Assembly (NCBI RefSeq): GCF_013032505.1 | Contig: NZ_WQCG01000001.1 | Coordinates: 1,364,001 to 1,428,000, forward strand | Direction: 5' to 3' | Length of the DNA stretch: 64,000 bases | DNA from: Ruegeria atlantica | GTDB lineage: Bacteria; Pseudomonadota; Alphaproteobacteria; Rhodobacterales; Rhodobacteraceae | Position numbers and translations under genes: made by a program | Shown: piece after piece, positions 43,823-51,935 of the stretch | How the letters are laid out: each line of letters starts with the position of its first letter | How positions within the stretch are numbered: the stretch's first letter is position 1 | The notes under the pieces: generated by a model | The model's input: the letters and a program-made list of their open reading frames with translations, nothing else | Databases searched by the model: none | What the model was told of the DNA's origin: nothing

Positions 43823-44038
43823 TTAGGCCGATTTGGTCAGGGCGGATTTACTCAGGTCGATTTCGCCCGCACTCACACGGTCAACCCATTCCTGCCAAAC
43901 ATCATCCCGCACCATTCGGTTGCGGCCTAGTTGGAAGGTTTCGGGGCCTTGTCCAGATTTCAGAATTTCGGCGGTTTTGGTCGGGCCTAGGCCAAGGTCA
44001 TTTTCAAACCGTGCATATACCCTTTGAGCTTTTGACAT
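43823..44038 (-). CDS. AlpA-like small HTH protein (possible excisionase/regulator)
   Basis: A 71-residue product (MSKAQRVYARFENDLGLGPTKTAEILKSGQGPETFQLGRNRMVRDDVWQEWVDR). The pattern of a short MerR/AlpA-type winged helix with LGLGPTKTAEIL and a GRNR-x-V..W..WV end suits DNA binding. ATG 44038 has aaggatg upstream; an upstream in-frame ATG at 44092 is a possible extension. It heads the leftward operon and may be the main regulator or excisionase. Confidence 0.6.
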   Translation of the reverse strand: MSKAQRVYARFENDLGLGPTKTAEILKSGQGPETFQLGRNRMVRDDVWQEWVDRVSAGEIDLSKSALTKSA

Positions 44039-44094
44039 TTCGTAACATCCTTTGAAGGGTCGCGCCTTTCGTGGCGGATTTGAATTAACCATAG

Positions 44095-44126
44095 GCGTGG
44101 AATCGTCGTTGCGTAAAGCGTGGAAT
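44095..44126. promoter_or_regulatory. Pair of gcgtggaat repeats, candidate operator
   Basis: Two copies of gcgtggaat (44095-44103 and 44118-44126), start to start 23 bp apart, about two helical turns. They lie in the divergent promoter region between the leftward replication operon and the rightward HTH operon, so they may bind one of the element's regulators. Confidence 0.45.
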
Positions 44127-44245
44127 ATTCCAGTAATCAAAAGTAAAGCCCCTTGTTTTTATAGCTTTGCGCCGTAGAATTTCGTTGCCTTTCGTTTCGT
44201 TTCACGACTACGCTTGGCGGTAGGTATTCACAAAGGAGTCCGACA

Positions 44246-44725
44246 ATGACGAAAACCAGTAATGCGACCAGCGCGGAAAGCCTCAAGGCGGCGGCACTGG
44301 ACGAATCGCGGCGGTCTGAGGCTTTGCGCCAACAGGCCGACAACATCACCAGAGCGGCAGAGGGTCGATATAATCAGGCGGTCAAACTGGACGGGCCAGA
44401 GGCGCGGGGCGCATTGGTCGAGGTCATGCGCGATATGTTCGCCGCAACGTCGATTTACCGGGCGGCGGCGGTTGCACAGGACAGCGCGATTCAGTTGATC
44501 TTTGCCAGTGATCGCGCGGCGGAAATTGACGCAGACGGGGCAGAGGCACAGGACGCGGCCAAGTTCACCTATAAGGCCGTAGACGATGCGCGGGCGTTCC
44601 TGACACACAGGGACGGAAAGGCACCCACTCAGCGCCAGATTGCCGCGTTCCTCGGGTGTTCTCAGGGGATGATTTCCAAGCTGATCAGAGCGCACAAGGC
44701 GGCGACAGATCGGGGGGCAGCATGA
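44246..44725 (+). CDS. HTH-domain protein, first gene of the divergent element operon
   Basis: A 159-residue protein. Residues about 1-110 are charged and helical (coiled-coil-like), and the C-terminus has a clear HTH: APTQRQIAAFLGCSQGMISKLIRAHKAA (about 125-152), similar to the DNA-recognition helices of phage repressors and ParB-type adaptors. ATG 44246 follows caaaggagtc. It is divergent from the AlpA-like gene and probably acts with it as the lysogeny/induction switch. Confidence 0.7.
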   Translation: MTKTSNATSAESLKAAALDESRRSEALRQQADNITRAAEGRYNQAVKLDGPEARGALVEVMRDMFAATSIYRAAAVAQDSAIQLIFASDRAAEIDADGAEAQDAAKFTYKAVDDARAFLTHRDGKAPTQRQIAAFLGCSQGMISKLIRAHKAATDRGAA

Positions 44726-44892
44726 CCGACGCGCGATTGATTCACGTCACCTTGCTTGGCCTGTTGAACGATCTGCACAAGGCGCACATTGCACTAGGTA
44801 AACGGGGCCATGAAACCCACTCAATGAAAACGGCCAAAGCCTTGATTGCCTATAACCGGGCCAAGGCGAAAGAACAGGGGGAATCGGTATGA
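44722..44892 (+). CDS. Small protein of the divergent operon, 56 aa
   Basis: Starts at ATG 44722, overlapping the preceding stop as ATGA. The helical product (MTDARLIHVTLLGLLNDLHKAHIALGKRGHETHSM...) has no family match. The overlap on both sides supports a genuine gene. Confidence 0.6.
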   Translation: MTDARLIHVTLLGLLNDLHKAHIALGKRGHETHSMKTAKALIAYNRAKAKEQGESV

Positions 44893-45071
44893 GCCGACCA
44901 CGAAAGGCACAGCGCAAACCACGGGCGCGCTACAGCCTGAAAACGGAAACCTACACGGGTGCGGTTGAGGTTCAGACGTTCAGTGATTTCGGCGCGTGGT
45001 TGGCAGCTATCACAAACACGGATTTGCGGGACGATCTACAAAAGGTCGAAGCCCTGAAACTTGCAACGTGA
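44889..45071 (+). CDS. Small basic protein, 60 aa
   Basis: Starts at ATG 44889, overlapping the previous gene by 4 bp. It begins with a basic tail (MSRPRKAQRKPRARYSLKTETYTG) and ends acidic and helical (AITNTDLRDDLQKVEALKLAT). No family known. Last gene of the three-gene rightward operon. Confidence 0.55.
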   Translation: MSRPRKAQRKPRARYSLKTETYTGAVEVQTFSDFGAWLAAITNTDLRDDLQKVEALKLAT

Positions 45072-45099
45072 ACCCGACGAAACCCAGCGGCGTCCACCA

Positions 45100-45164
45100 C
45101 AACGCCACTAACACTAAACCGACTAAACGGGACGGTTGCAGAGTGGACCACAAATATAAAAAAA
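45100..45164 (+). repeat. 65-bp inverted-repeat block, copy 2
   Basis: Matches copy 1 at 40580-40644 on the opposite strand. It sits in a gap after the rightward operon, with no gene of its own. Confidence 0.75.
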
Positions 45165-45182
45165 CCGGGGCGATTGCCCCGG
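45157..45182 (-). terminator. Rho-independent terminator of the integrase gene
   Basis: A perfect hairpin ccggggc-gatt-gccccgg (45165-45182), followed on the minus strand by a T tract (aaaaaaa at 45158-45164 on the plus strand). The integrase stop is at 45209, so this ends its transcript. It also overlaps the end of the repeat block. Confidence 0.8.
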
Positions 45183-45208
45183 CTCATCCGTCGATCAGGT
45201 CAGGCCCA

Positions 45209-46450
45209 TCACAGCCCCGGCCCCGTACCTATCCCGGTCTGTCTGCGGTAGTAGGTGCGCGCTATCAGTTCAAGCGAGGTATCGGCGCACTGTGCGACGG
45301 TCACGGCATCCAATCCGCCCCCGCCATGTTCGGCAGGGGTTGCGGCCCAAGTGATCCCCGAATGTCTCAGCGTGTAGAAGGTCAGGCCCTCGGGGTCGAT
45401 CCCGGCCACCTCAACGGACTGTTGAAACGGCAACCGTTGGAAATCCTCGGGCCAGCGGTTGCCCTCACTATCGGTCAGCAGCGGTGCGTTCGCGGGGCGA
45501 CCCTCGGCCAGTTCAAACAGGATCGCGGCCACCTCATCAAACAGTTCAATACGCAGGGTGCGTTCAGTCGATCCAACACGGCGGCGGCGCTTATGCGCGT
45601 TCTTACCGAAACGCAGGCGCAGCATGGGGCGACCATCAATCACCATCAGGTCAGACACGTTCGCCATGCGCAGGGCGTGGGGCCGTTGCATGGTCAGGAA
45701 CATCACCCGGCAGAACGTGGCAAAGGCCGGGTCAATCACCTCGGCGGACTCAAGGAACAGGCGCATATCGTCCAGCGACAGAACCCGGCCCCCAAGGGCC
45801 TCGGCGGTGGCGTCGGTGGCATCGTCTACGCGGGCGGTGGACTCGGTATCGTGGCGCTTGGCATCTTGCCAAGCGCGCGGCCCCTGATAGTTCAAATCCG
45901 GATCGTTGGCCCCGGCGGTCAACATCGCCTTAGCGGCGTTCAGGTCACGGTTGCCAGTGGCACGGCTACGGACAGCACCACGAGACGCAGGGCGGTCCCG
46001 GTAGCGTTCCAGATCGGCGCGGGATACATCGGACAGGCGGACGTTCTCACCAAGGAACGCGGCCACACTGTTAGCGGCACCCACCCACCCGGCCAGCGTC
46101 TTAGACGCGGCCAGATCACCAGAGGCACGGCGCTTGCCAGCGACCCACGAATCCACGGCCTGACGGACGGTTGGAGTCGGATCGTCGGCGGGGGCGTCGG
46201 CCAGAGTGTCAGCGGCCCAAGCTCGGGCGCGGTCACAAGCCTCGGCAAAGGTCAGGTCAGACTCAGGGGCAAGCGTGGTGGTCAGCCACTTAGGGCGACC
46301 AGCCGGGTTAATGGTTCGGGCGGTCCAGCGGCCACCCTTGGCCCCCACATAGAACCCAAGAGCAAGGCCCTTATCCAAGGGCGAATAGTAGGGTTCACGG
46401 CGGGCGGTCAAACGGGCGCGGGCGCTCGGGGTTCTGAGGTTGGCGGACAT
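45209..46450 (-). CDS. int: Tyrosine integrase of the element
   Basis: A 413-residue phage-type site-specific recombinase. The N-terminal half carries arm- and core-binding domains; the catalytic half has the first Arg in FLTMQRPHALRMANVSDL, the LRHSGITW motif, and the Tyr near the end in ARTYYRRQ. The usual GHSS motif before the Tyr is replaced by CADTSLE, which is unusual. It should recombine the 49-bp att sites at tRNA-Thr. ATG 46450 has caggag upstream. It lies immediately inside the right end. Confidence 0.9.
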   Translation of the reverse strand: MSANLRTPSARARLTARREPYYSPLDKGLALGFYVGAKGGRWTARTINPAGRPKWLTTTLAPESDLTFAEACDRARAWAADTLADAPADDPTPTVRQAVDSWVAGKRRASGDLAASKTLAGWVGAANSVAAFLGENVRLSDVSRADLERYRDRPASRGAVRSRATGNRDLNAAKAMLTAGANDPDLNYQGPRAWQDAKRHDTESTARVDDATDATAEALGGRVLSLDDMRLFLESAEVIDPAFATFCRVMFLTMQRPHALRMANVSDLMVIDGRPMLRLRFGKNAHKRRRRVGSTERTLRIELFDEVAAILFELAEGRPANAPLLTDSEGNRWPEDFQRLPFQQSVEVAGIDPEGLTFYTLRHSGITWAATPAEHGGGGLDAVTVAQCADTSLELIARTYYRRQTGIGTGPGL

Positions 46451-46489
46451 GGTTAAAACTCCTGTATCATCCGGACATTTTCCGGACTT

Positions 46490-46513
46490 TTTCCGGACTT
46501 TTGCAGCGAAACG
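46490..46513. repeat. Right copy of the 24-bp subterminal repeat
   Basis: Identical to 33455-33478. Two further tccggac copies lie at 46470 and 46481, and gcgaaac copies at 46506, 46574 and 46589, suggesting multiple integrase arm sites between int and attR. Confidence 0.65.
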
Positions 46514-46614
46514 CCCCGAAACGTGGCGGGGCCTTGAGACAGGAAATAGAGAGTAAACCCCTTATTTACAAGGGCGAAACGGCACTTGGCGAAACTAGGG
46601 GAAAATGTCGGTAA

Positions 46615-46663
46615 TCCCTTGGTAAGGGAGAGGTCGAGAGTTCAATTCTCTCCAGCAGCACCA
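46615..46663. repeat. attR, 49-bp direct repeat
   Basis: Identical to attL at 33334-33382. Only the 3' part of tRNA-Thr is present here, so this is the displaced end. Confidence 0.95.
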
Positions 46664-46820
46664 TCCAATCTCAACTGGTGAATGCAAGCGCTGTTTTGTC
46701 ATGAAGGTGGCAAATGGTTGTCGCGTTGATTGCGGCACCGCCCCGAACCAAGGCAGTGCGGTTCAAGCCCGCAAGCCCGTTTAAGAAATCACCCAGTTCG
46801 CGACGGTATTGTTGGATGCG

Positions 46821-47324
46821 TCAGACGCGCCGCTCCGACGCCGACAATGCACCAGCAAGTGAGCTTTTGATCTCAGACGGGATGTTCCGGCCTTGCTGTT
46901 TCATCTTTGCGGCGATCCAGCCCGCAGAATGTCCGCGGCATCCGATTTTGTTCGTGCGTGCAGCGGCCAGGGTTGTCACCTTATCGCGAGCCAAGGCCAT
47001 GGAAACCTCAACCTCGGACTCAGGCAGGGCCATCCGAACTGCGCTGAATACATCCATCGAAACCTGCAAAGTCTGATGCTCAAGCCGATGGGCGGCATTG
47101 GTCAGCAGCCGCATGCAATATGCCGACAAAAAATACCAACGGAACACTCGAAAAACCCGACTTTGGTAACCTGCTATGTCCGGCGCGCATCCAGCGAAGT
47201 CGGTCAGTTCGGAAAAGGCAGCTTCTGCCAATTTGGCCGCATCGCAAATCTGCCGTTCGCGGCTTGCATGTGTATGTGCGCCGTGATCGAAACGGGATTC
47301 AGATTTACCTATTTCCAGGTGCAT
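46821..47324 (-). CDS. Hypothetical protein, 167 aa
   Basis: ATG 47324 is preceded by ggagg with seven-base spacing, which supports translation. The product (MHLEIGKSESRFDHGAHTHAS...) has two helical stretches (ICDAAKLAEAAFSELTDFAG and SAYCMRLLTNAAHRLEHQTLQVSMDVFSAVRMALPESEVEVSMALARDKVTTLAA) and no recognised family. It lies just outside the element. A frame on the opposite strand is a shadow. Confidence 0.5.
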   Translation of the reverse strand: MHLEIGKSESRFDHGAHTHASRERQICDAAKLAEAAFSELTDFAGCAPDIAGYQSRVFRVFRWYFLSAYCMRLLTNAAHRLEHQTLQVSMDVFSAVRMALPESEVEVSMALARDKVTTLAAARTNKIGCRGHSAGWIAAKMKQQGRNIPSEIKSSLAGALSASERRV

Positions 47325-47709
47325 TGATATCCTCCACCGTCAATTTAGGATGAAGATATAAAATCTTCCGACGATGCCGGCATGGGATTTGCGGTCAAAG
47401 ATTCCCGATGTGTCTGCTTTTTTGGCCAACTTCAGAGTCTGTCTATACATTTCACACTATAGGTTGGCCTGTTTTGCGCCTTTTGGTCAACTGGTGAAAC
47501 ATCGCAACGTTAATGTTTTAAACAAAAAGCACACATATCTGACACGATCTTGTAATAGTTATGCCCATTTCGATATGTATGAATACTCAATCCTGCTGAC
47601 CAGTTTACCAGTAAAGTTTTAACGAGGGGGTACGAAGCAGGACCAGGGGGTGAGCGCCTGTCCGGCCAGGCTCGCCTTGGGACAGAGACGCTCCCCCCGT
47701 CCTCGCCAG
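47325..47709. other. Gap with a long hairpin
   Basis: No gene. Positions 47646-47698 form an imperfect hairpin, arms 47646-47663 (ggggg tgagcg cctgtcc) and 47679-47698 (gggacag agacgct ccccc), without a T tract. It follows the end of the GlxA-type gene and may act in transcript processing or termination. Confidence 0.4.
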
Positions 47710-48660
47710 TCAATCAATCTTGTTCTTTTGGGCATGCGGTGTCACACCAAAGCTTGATCGGTAAACGCGCGAAAAATGTCCCGGATTCTCAAAGCCGCAA
47801 GCCATAGCCACCTCGGTGACGGACGCTTCGGTCTGCAACAACAGCTTCTGGGCGCGCTCCAGCCGAAGCTCCATAAAGTATTTCTTGGGTGACGTGTTGA
47901 GGTATTTGCCGAACAGCCGCTCCAACTGGCGCGTAGATATCCCCAGATCCTCGGCTATCTCAGACGGGGACACCGGGGCCTCGATGCAATCCTGCATAGT
48001 GTGAATCGCCTTGGCGAGATGTGCATTTCGCATCCCGTTACGCGATTGAAGAGACACACGTTGTTTGGCCGTGGCGTTTCGTACAGCGTTATAGACCATC
48101 TGGTCAGCTACCGCGATCGACAACTCTTCGCCGTGATCCCGTTCGATCAGGTGCAACATCAGGTCAGCAGTCGCCGTGCCACCCGAGGCTGTGATGTGTT
48201 TTTCGTCGGCCACAAAGACACTTCGAACAAGGTTAACTTCGGGAAAAGCCTCCATAAAGGCATCGTGGTACTCCCAATGAATGGCGGCCTGCATCTCGTT
48301 TAGAAAACCGGCCTCGGCCAGCAACCACGCGCCCGAACACAAAGCGCCTATGGCCGTACCTCTCGCTCGCTCGCGCCGCAGGGTTGCAAGCAAGGGGCGC
48401 GAGACATGATTGCGCATATGAATGCCCGACAGAACAAACAGCTGATCCGTTTTTGGCAGCGCGTCCAGTCCGCCGTGCACTAGTGTCACTGACCCGTTGG
48501 AGCAAACGGCCTGCGCGCCATGTTCAGACACAAAAGACCACTCATACAGGTCTTCACCGCTCACCAGATTGGCAATGCGCAACGGCTCGACCGCACATGA
48601 AAAAGCAAGGTGCGAGAATTCCTCGATCAGGATGAACGTGATGTGGCGGGGTTTGCGCAT
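47710..48660 (-). CDS. GlxA-family (AraC-type) transcriptional regulator
   Basis: A 316-residue regulator: an N-terminal DJ-1/PfpI-like amidotransferase-fold domain (about 1-190, including GALCSGAWLLAEAG) and a C-terminal AraC HTH (about 215-310: DLGISTRQLERLFGKYLNTSPKKYFMELRLERAQKLL ... SVTEVAMACGFENPGHFSRVYRSSFG). The same architecture is used by GbdR and CdhR-type regulators of glycine betaine, carnitine and choline catabolism, which fits the neighbouring cluster. It is divergent from the GntR gene. Confidence 0.88.
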   Translation of the reverse strand: MRKPRHITFILIEEFSHLAFSCAVEPLRIANLVSGEDLYEWSFVSEHGAQAVCSNGSVTLVHGGLDALPKTDQLFVLSGIHMRNHVSRPLLATLRRERARGTAIGALCSGAWLLAEAGFLNEMQAAIHWEYHDAFMEAFPEVNLVRSVFVADEKHITASGGTATADLMLHLIERDHGEELSIAVADQMVYNAVRNATAKQRVSLQSRNGMRNAHLAKAIHTMQDCIEAPVSPSEIAEDLGISTRQLERLFGKYLNTSPKKYFMELRLERAQKLLLQTEASVTEVAMACGFENPGHFSRVYRSSFGVTPHAQKNKID

Positions 48661-48714
48661 AAACGTCCGTTTCAGTTTGGCGTGGTCGACGGCTTATGCT
48701 GCACGATTTTTTTC

Positions 48715-48722
48715 TGTATACA
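48715..48722. promoter_or_regulatory. Palindrome tgtataca, candidate GntR operator
   Basis: A perfect 8-bp palindrome (ctgtatacaag context, the FadR/FCD GntR-like pattern ttgtatacaa) in the divergent region between glxA-type and GntR genes. A weaker half pattern (gtatttt ... aatacag) follows at 48727-48744. Confidence 0.45.
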
Positions 48723-48797
48723 AGTTGTATTTTCTTCGAATACAGAGAAAGAGCAAAACAATCGGCGCGATTCGTACAGCGGTCGATGGAGGAACCA

Positions 48798-49508
48798 ATG
48801 AAAGACGACGCCAAGTCTCGTAAAGCTGAACTGATGGAGCATCTGAAAGTGTCGATCCTGACGCTGCGCCTGCAACCGGGCACGGATCTGGACGAGGCGC
48901 ATCTGTCCGACGCTTTTGGCCTGTCCCGCACGCCATTGCGTGAAGTGTTCCGGCAATTGGCTGGCGAAGGTTATCTGGACCTGCGCACCAACCGCAGTGC
49001 CCGAGTGTCCGAAATGTCGTATACGACCCTGCGCGACTTCTTTCTGGCCGCACCGATGGTGTATGGGGCGATCTTGCGACTTGCCGCTCAGAACGCCACA
49101 CGGGCGCAGATCAACGACCTGAAAGACGCGCAGCAGTCGTTTAAGGCTGCGTTGCGCTCCGGATCCACCGAAGATCGGGCGCTGGCAAACAACCGCTTTC
49201 ACGATGTGACCGGCGAGATGTCAGCCAATGTTTATTTACTGCCGTCATTCAACCGGTTGCTGATCGACCACGCCCGGATCGGGATGACATTTTACAGACC
49301 TCAGTCAGCGCAAAAGGCTGAGAACCTTTCTGAAGCCAGTCGCCAGCATGACGCTATCATCGCCGCTATCGAGGCGGGCGATGAGACGGCGGCCGCGCAG
49401 CTGGCCGAAGACCACTGGAACCTGTCACGCGACCAAATCGAGTTGTTCGTGATGCCTGACGCACTGGATGTCCCGATGGGCATCCCGCCCCTTTCAAAAC
49501 CTGCATGA
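48798..49508 (+). CDS. GntR-family transcriptional regulator (FCD)
   Basis: A 236-residue regulator. Residues about 1-75 are a winged HTH (LKVSILTLRLQPGTDLDEAHLSDAFGLSRTPLREVFRQLAGEGYLDLRTNRSARVSEM), followed by an FCD-type all-helical effector domain (about 85-225). ATG 48798 follows ggagga, and the longer frame to 48696 has no better signal. It starts a plus-strand operon with the lyase, aldehyde dehydrogenase and amine oxidase genes, so it probably controls them. Confidence 0.9.
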   Translation: MKDDAKSRKAELMEHLKVSILTLRLQPGTDLDEAHLSDAFGLSRTPLREVFRQLAGEGYLDLRTNRSARVSEMSYTTLRDFFLAAPMVYGAILRLAAQNATRAQINDLKDAQQSFKAALRSGSTEDRALANNRFHDVTGEMSANVYLLPSFNRLLIDHARIGMTFYRPQSAQKAENLSEASRQHDAIIAAIEAGDETAAAQLAEDHWNLSRDQIELFVMPDALDVPMGIPPLSKPA

Positions 49509-49515
49509 GGACGGA

Positions 49516-50433
49516 ATGAACCCGATTTTCAGATTTGAGGGGATATATACCCCTGTGGTCACGCCCTATCACGCCAATGGAAGCGTGAACTGGGATGCTC
49601 TGGCGCAGGTGATCGAATACCTGATTGAGAATGGCGTGCATGGATTGATCTCTGGTGGATCGACCGGTGAGAATTACGCCCAAACTGTTGCAGAACGATT
49701 GGAGCTGGCAACATTCACGCACAAGCAGTTGAAAGGTCGGTTGCCCTTGGTGGTTGGAACCGGAGCGATGCTCACACCGGATTCGATCGCGCTGGCGTCT
49801 GGCGCGCGAAAGATCGGTGCGGATGCGATCCTGCTCGCCAGCCCGCCTTATTCGGTGCCGACCGACCGGGAAAACGCGCTGAATGCGCTGGCCATCGACA
49901 AGGCGGCTGATCTGCCGGTGATGCTTTACAATTACCCTCACCGTACCGGCACGATGATGGGTGAAGAATTCCTTGACCGTGTGGGGCGTAGCCGGAATTT
50001 TTGCGGCATCAAGGAAAGCTCGGGCGATATCAACCGGGTGCACCTGCTGGCCCGCGACTACCCACATATCCAACTGGGTTGTGGCATGGATGATCAGGCC
50101 CTGGAGTTCTTTGCTTGGGGCGCGCCGTTCTGGGTGTGCGGCGGATCGAACTTCCTGCCAGCCGAGCACGTGGCGTTGTATCAGGCCTGTGTCATTGAAG
50201 GCAATTTTGCAAAAGGCCGCCGGATCATGAGCGCCATGATGCCGCTGATGCGGGTGCTGGAACAGGGCGGCAAGTTTATTCAGACGATCAAGCATGGCGT
50301 GACGATGAACGGGATCGACGCAGGTGCGATGCGGCCTCCGCTAAAGGGCCTGAACAAGGATGACAAACGCGCACTGGAACAGGTGACCCGCGTGCTGAAA
50401 AAGACAATCGCTGACATCGTGGCGGAAGGGTGA
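49516..50433 (+). CDS. DapA-family aldolase/lyase
   Basis: A 305-residue TIM-barrel lyase with the Schiff-base Lys166 (FCGIKESSGD) and active-site Tyr138 (LPVMLYNYPHR). The SGGSTGE substrate loop (46-52) is of the DHDPS/NAL type. The family includes deaminating lyases of hydroxyproline degradation (pyrroline-4-hydroxy-2-carboxylate deaminase) and of sugar acid pathways. In this cluster a role in producing alpha-ketoglutarate semialdehyde is plausible but unproven. It starts 8 bp after the GntR stop. Confidence 0.85.
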   Translation: MNPIFRFEGIYTPVVTPYHANGSVNWDALAQVIEYLIENGVHGLISGGSTGENYAQTVAERLELATFTHKQLKGRLPLVVGTGAMLTPDSIALASGARKIGADAILLASPPYSVPTDRENALNALAIDKAADLPVMLYNYPHRTGTMMGEEFLDRVGRSRNFCGIKESSGDINRVHLLARDYPHIQLGCGMDDQALEFFAWGAPFWVCGGSNFLPAEHVALYQACVIEGNFAKGRRIMSAMMPLMRVLEQGGKFIQTIKHGVTMNGIDAGAMRPPLKGLNKDDKRALEQVTRVLKKTIADIVAEG

Positions 50434-50438
50434 AAGAC

Positions 50439-51935
50439 ATGGATCTGCAGACACAGGACGAATACCAATCCATCGCCGCAGGCCTGGCCCTGCCGACCGG
50501 AGCCTTCATCGACGGCGCCTTCCGTCCGGCGATCTCCGGCAAGACCTTCGAAACGGTGAACCCCGCCACAGGCACAAAACTGGCCGATATCGCCGCATGC
50601 GACGCAGCAGATGTGGACTTTGCCGTCGAAAAGGCGCGGGAAGCGTTCGACGATGGCCGCTGGTCTAAAATGCACCCCTCGGATCGCAAGGACGTCCTGA
50701 TCCGACTGTGCAAACTGATGACCCGAAACGCCCGTGAACTGGCAGTTATGGAGAGCATCGACAGCGGCAAGACCATCTATGACTGCGAAACCGTGGACGT
50801 GCCCGAGACGATCCACTGCCTGAAATGGCACGCCGAGGCGATCGACAAGATTTATGATCAGGTTTCGCCTGCCAGCGACGACCACATCGCCATGATCGTG
50901 CGCGAGCCGATTGGCGTCGTCGGTCTGGTGTTGCCGTGGAACTTCCCGCTGCTGATGCTGGCGTGGAAGATCGGACCCGCGCTGGCGGCAGGCTGTTCAG
51001 TTGTGGTGAAACCGGCGACCGAGACCTCTCTGACCGCCCTGCGTCTGGCCGAACTTGCAATGGAGGCCGGTCTGCCACGCGGTGTTCTGAACATCGTTCC
51101 GGGTGGTGGCGCAGAGGTCGGCGAACCCATCGGGCGGCATTCGGATATCGACATGGTGTCCTTCACCGGCTCGACCGCCACCGGCAAAAGGTTCCTGACC
51201 TATTCGGCCGAAAGCAACGCCAAGGAAGTGGTGCTTGAAATGGGCGGCAAGAACCCCGCCATCGTGATGGAAGATGCGGAAAACCTGGACCGCGTCGCCG
51301 CGCATATCGTCAACGGTGCGTTCTGGAATATGGGCGAGAACTGCTCGGCCTCCTCACGGCTGATCGTGCACAAGGATGTAAAGGCAGAACTGCTGGAGCG
51401 CATCGCCCATCATACAAAACAGTGGAATATCGGCGACCCGCTTGACCCGGAAACCCGCATGGGAGCACTGGTTAGCGAAGGCCATTACAACAAGGTTTGC
51501 GGCTATCTGGATCAGGCTGAAAACGTGGTGATCGGCGGCAAGGCGGACAAAGGGTTTGTCGAAGCCACCGTAGTCGAAGTCCCTAACAACGACGCCCCCT
51601 TGGCGCGGGAAGAGATCTTTGGCCCGGTTCTATCGGTGATAGAGGTTTCGGGTTTCGATGAGGCCATCAAGATCGCCAACGACACCGAATACGGACTGTG
51701 TGCGTCGATCTTCACCGCCAACGCCAAACGCGCCATTCGCGGCGCGCGGGCAATCCGGGCGGGTACCGTTACGGTCAACAGCTTTGGCGAGGGCGATATC
51801 ACCACACCCTTCGGCGGCTACAAGCAATCGGGTTTTGGCGGGCGCGATAACTCGGTTCACGCTCATGATCAGTACACCCAACTGAAAACCATCTGGATCG
51901 ATTTGGCCGATGATGCGGATGAGGCGGTCGATTGA
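50439..51935 (+). CDS. Aldehyde dehydrogenase (NAD(P)+-dependent)
   Basis: A 498-residue ALDH. Catalytic residues are visible: N168 (PWNFP), E267 (LEMGGKNP) and C302 (GENCSASSR), with the cofactor loop FTGSTATGK. Closest families are gamma-aminobutyraldehyde (PuuC-like) or alpha-ketoglutarate-semialdehyde dehydrogenases. The ATG 50439 is preferred to GTG 50430 because gaaggg lies at a suitable distance. Follows the lyase closely and precedes the FAD oxidase with a 4-bp overlap. Confidence 0.92.
   Translation: MDLQTQDEYQSIAAGLALPTGAFIDGAFRPAISGKTFETVNPATGTKLADIAACDAADVDFAVEKAREAFDDGRWSKMHPSDRKDVLIRLCKLMTRNARELAVMESIDSGKTIYDCETVDVPETIHCLKWHAEAIDKIYDQVSPASDDHIAMIVREPIGVVGLVLPWNFPLLMLAWKIGPALAAGCSVVVKPATETSLTALRLAELAMEAGLPRGVLNIVPGGGAEVGEPIGRHSDIDMVSFTGSTATGKRFLTYSAESNAKEVVLEMGGKNPAIVMEDAENLDRVAAHIVNGAFWNMGENCSASSRLIVHKDVKAELLERIAHHTKQWNIGDPLDPETRMGALVSEGHYNKVCGYLDQAENVVIGGKADKGFVEATVVEVPNNDAPLAREEIFGPVLSVIEVSGFDEAIKIANDTEYGLCASIFTANAKRAIRGARAIRAGTVTVNSFGEGDITTPFGGYKQSGFGGRDNSVHAHDQYTQLKTIWIDLADDADEAVD

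Noticed and set aside
44996..46456. 486-codon plus-strand frame opposite the integrase
   Set aside because: It covers the integrase gene on the other strand, is Gly/Gln/Arg-rich and has no ribosome-binding site. Part of it contains the 65-bp repeat, which explains local similarity to the helicase end.
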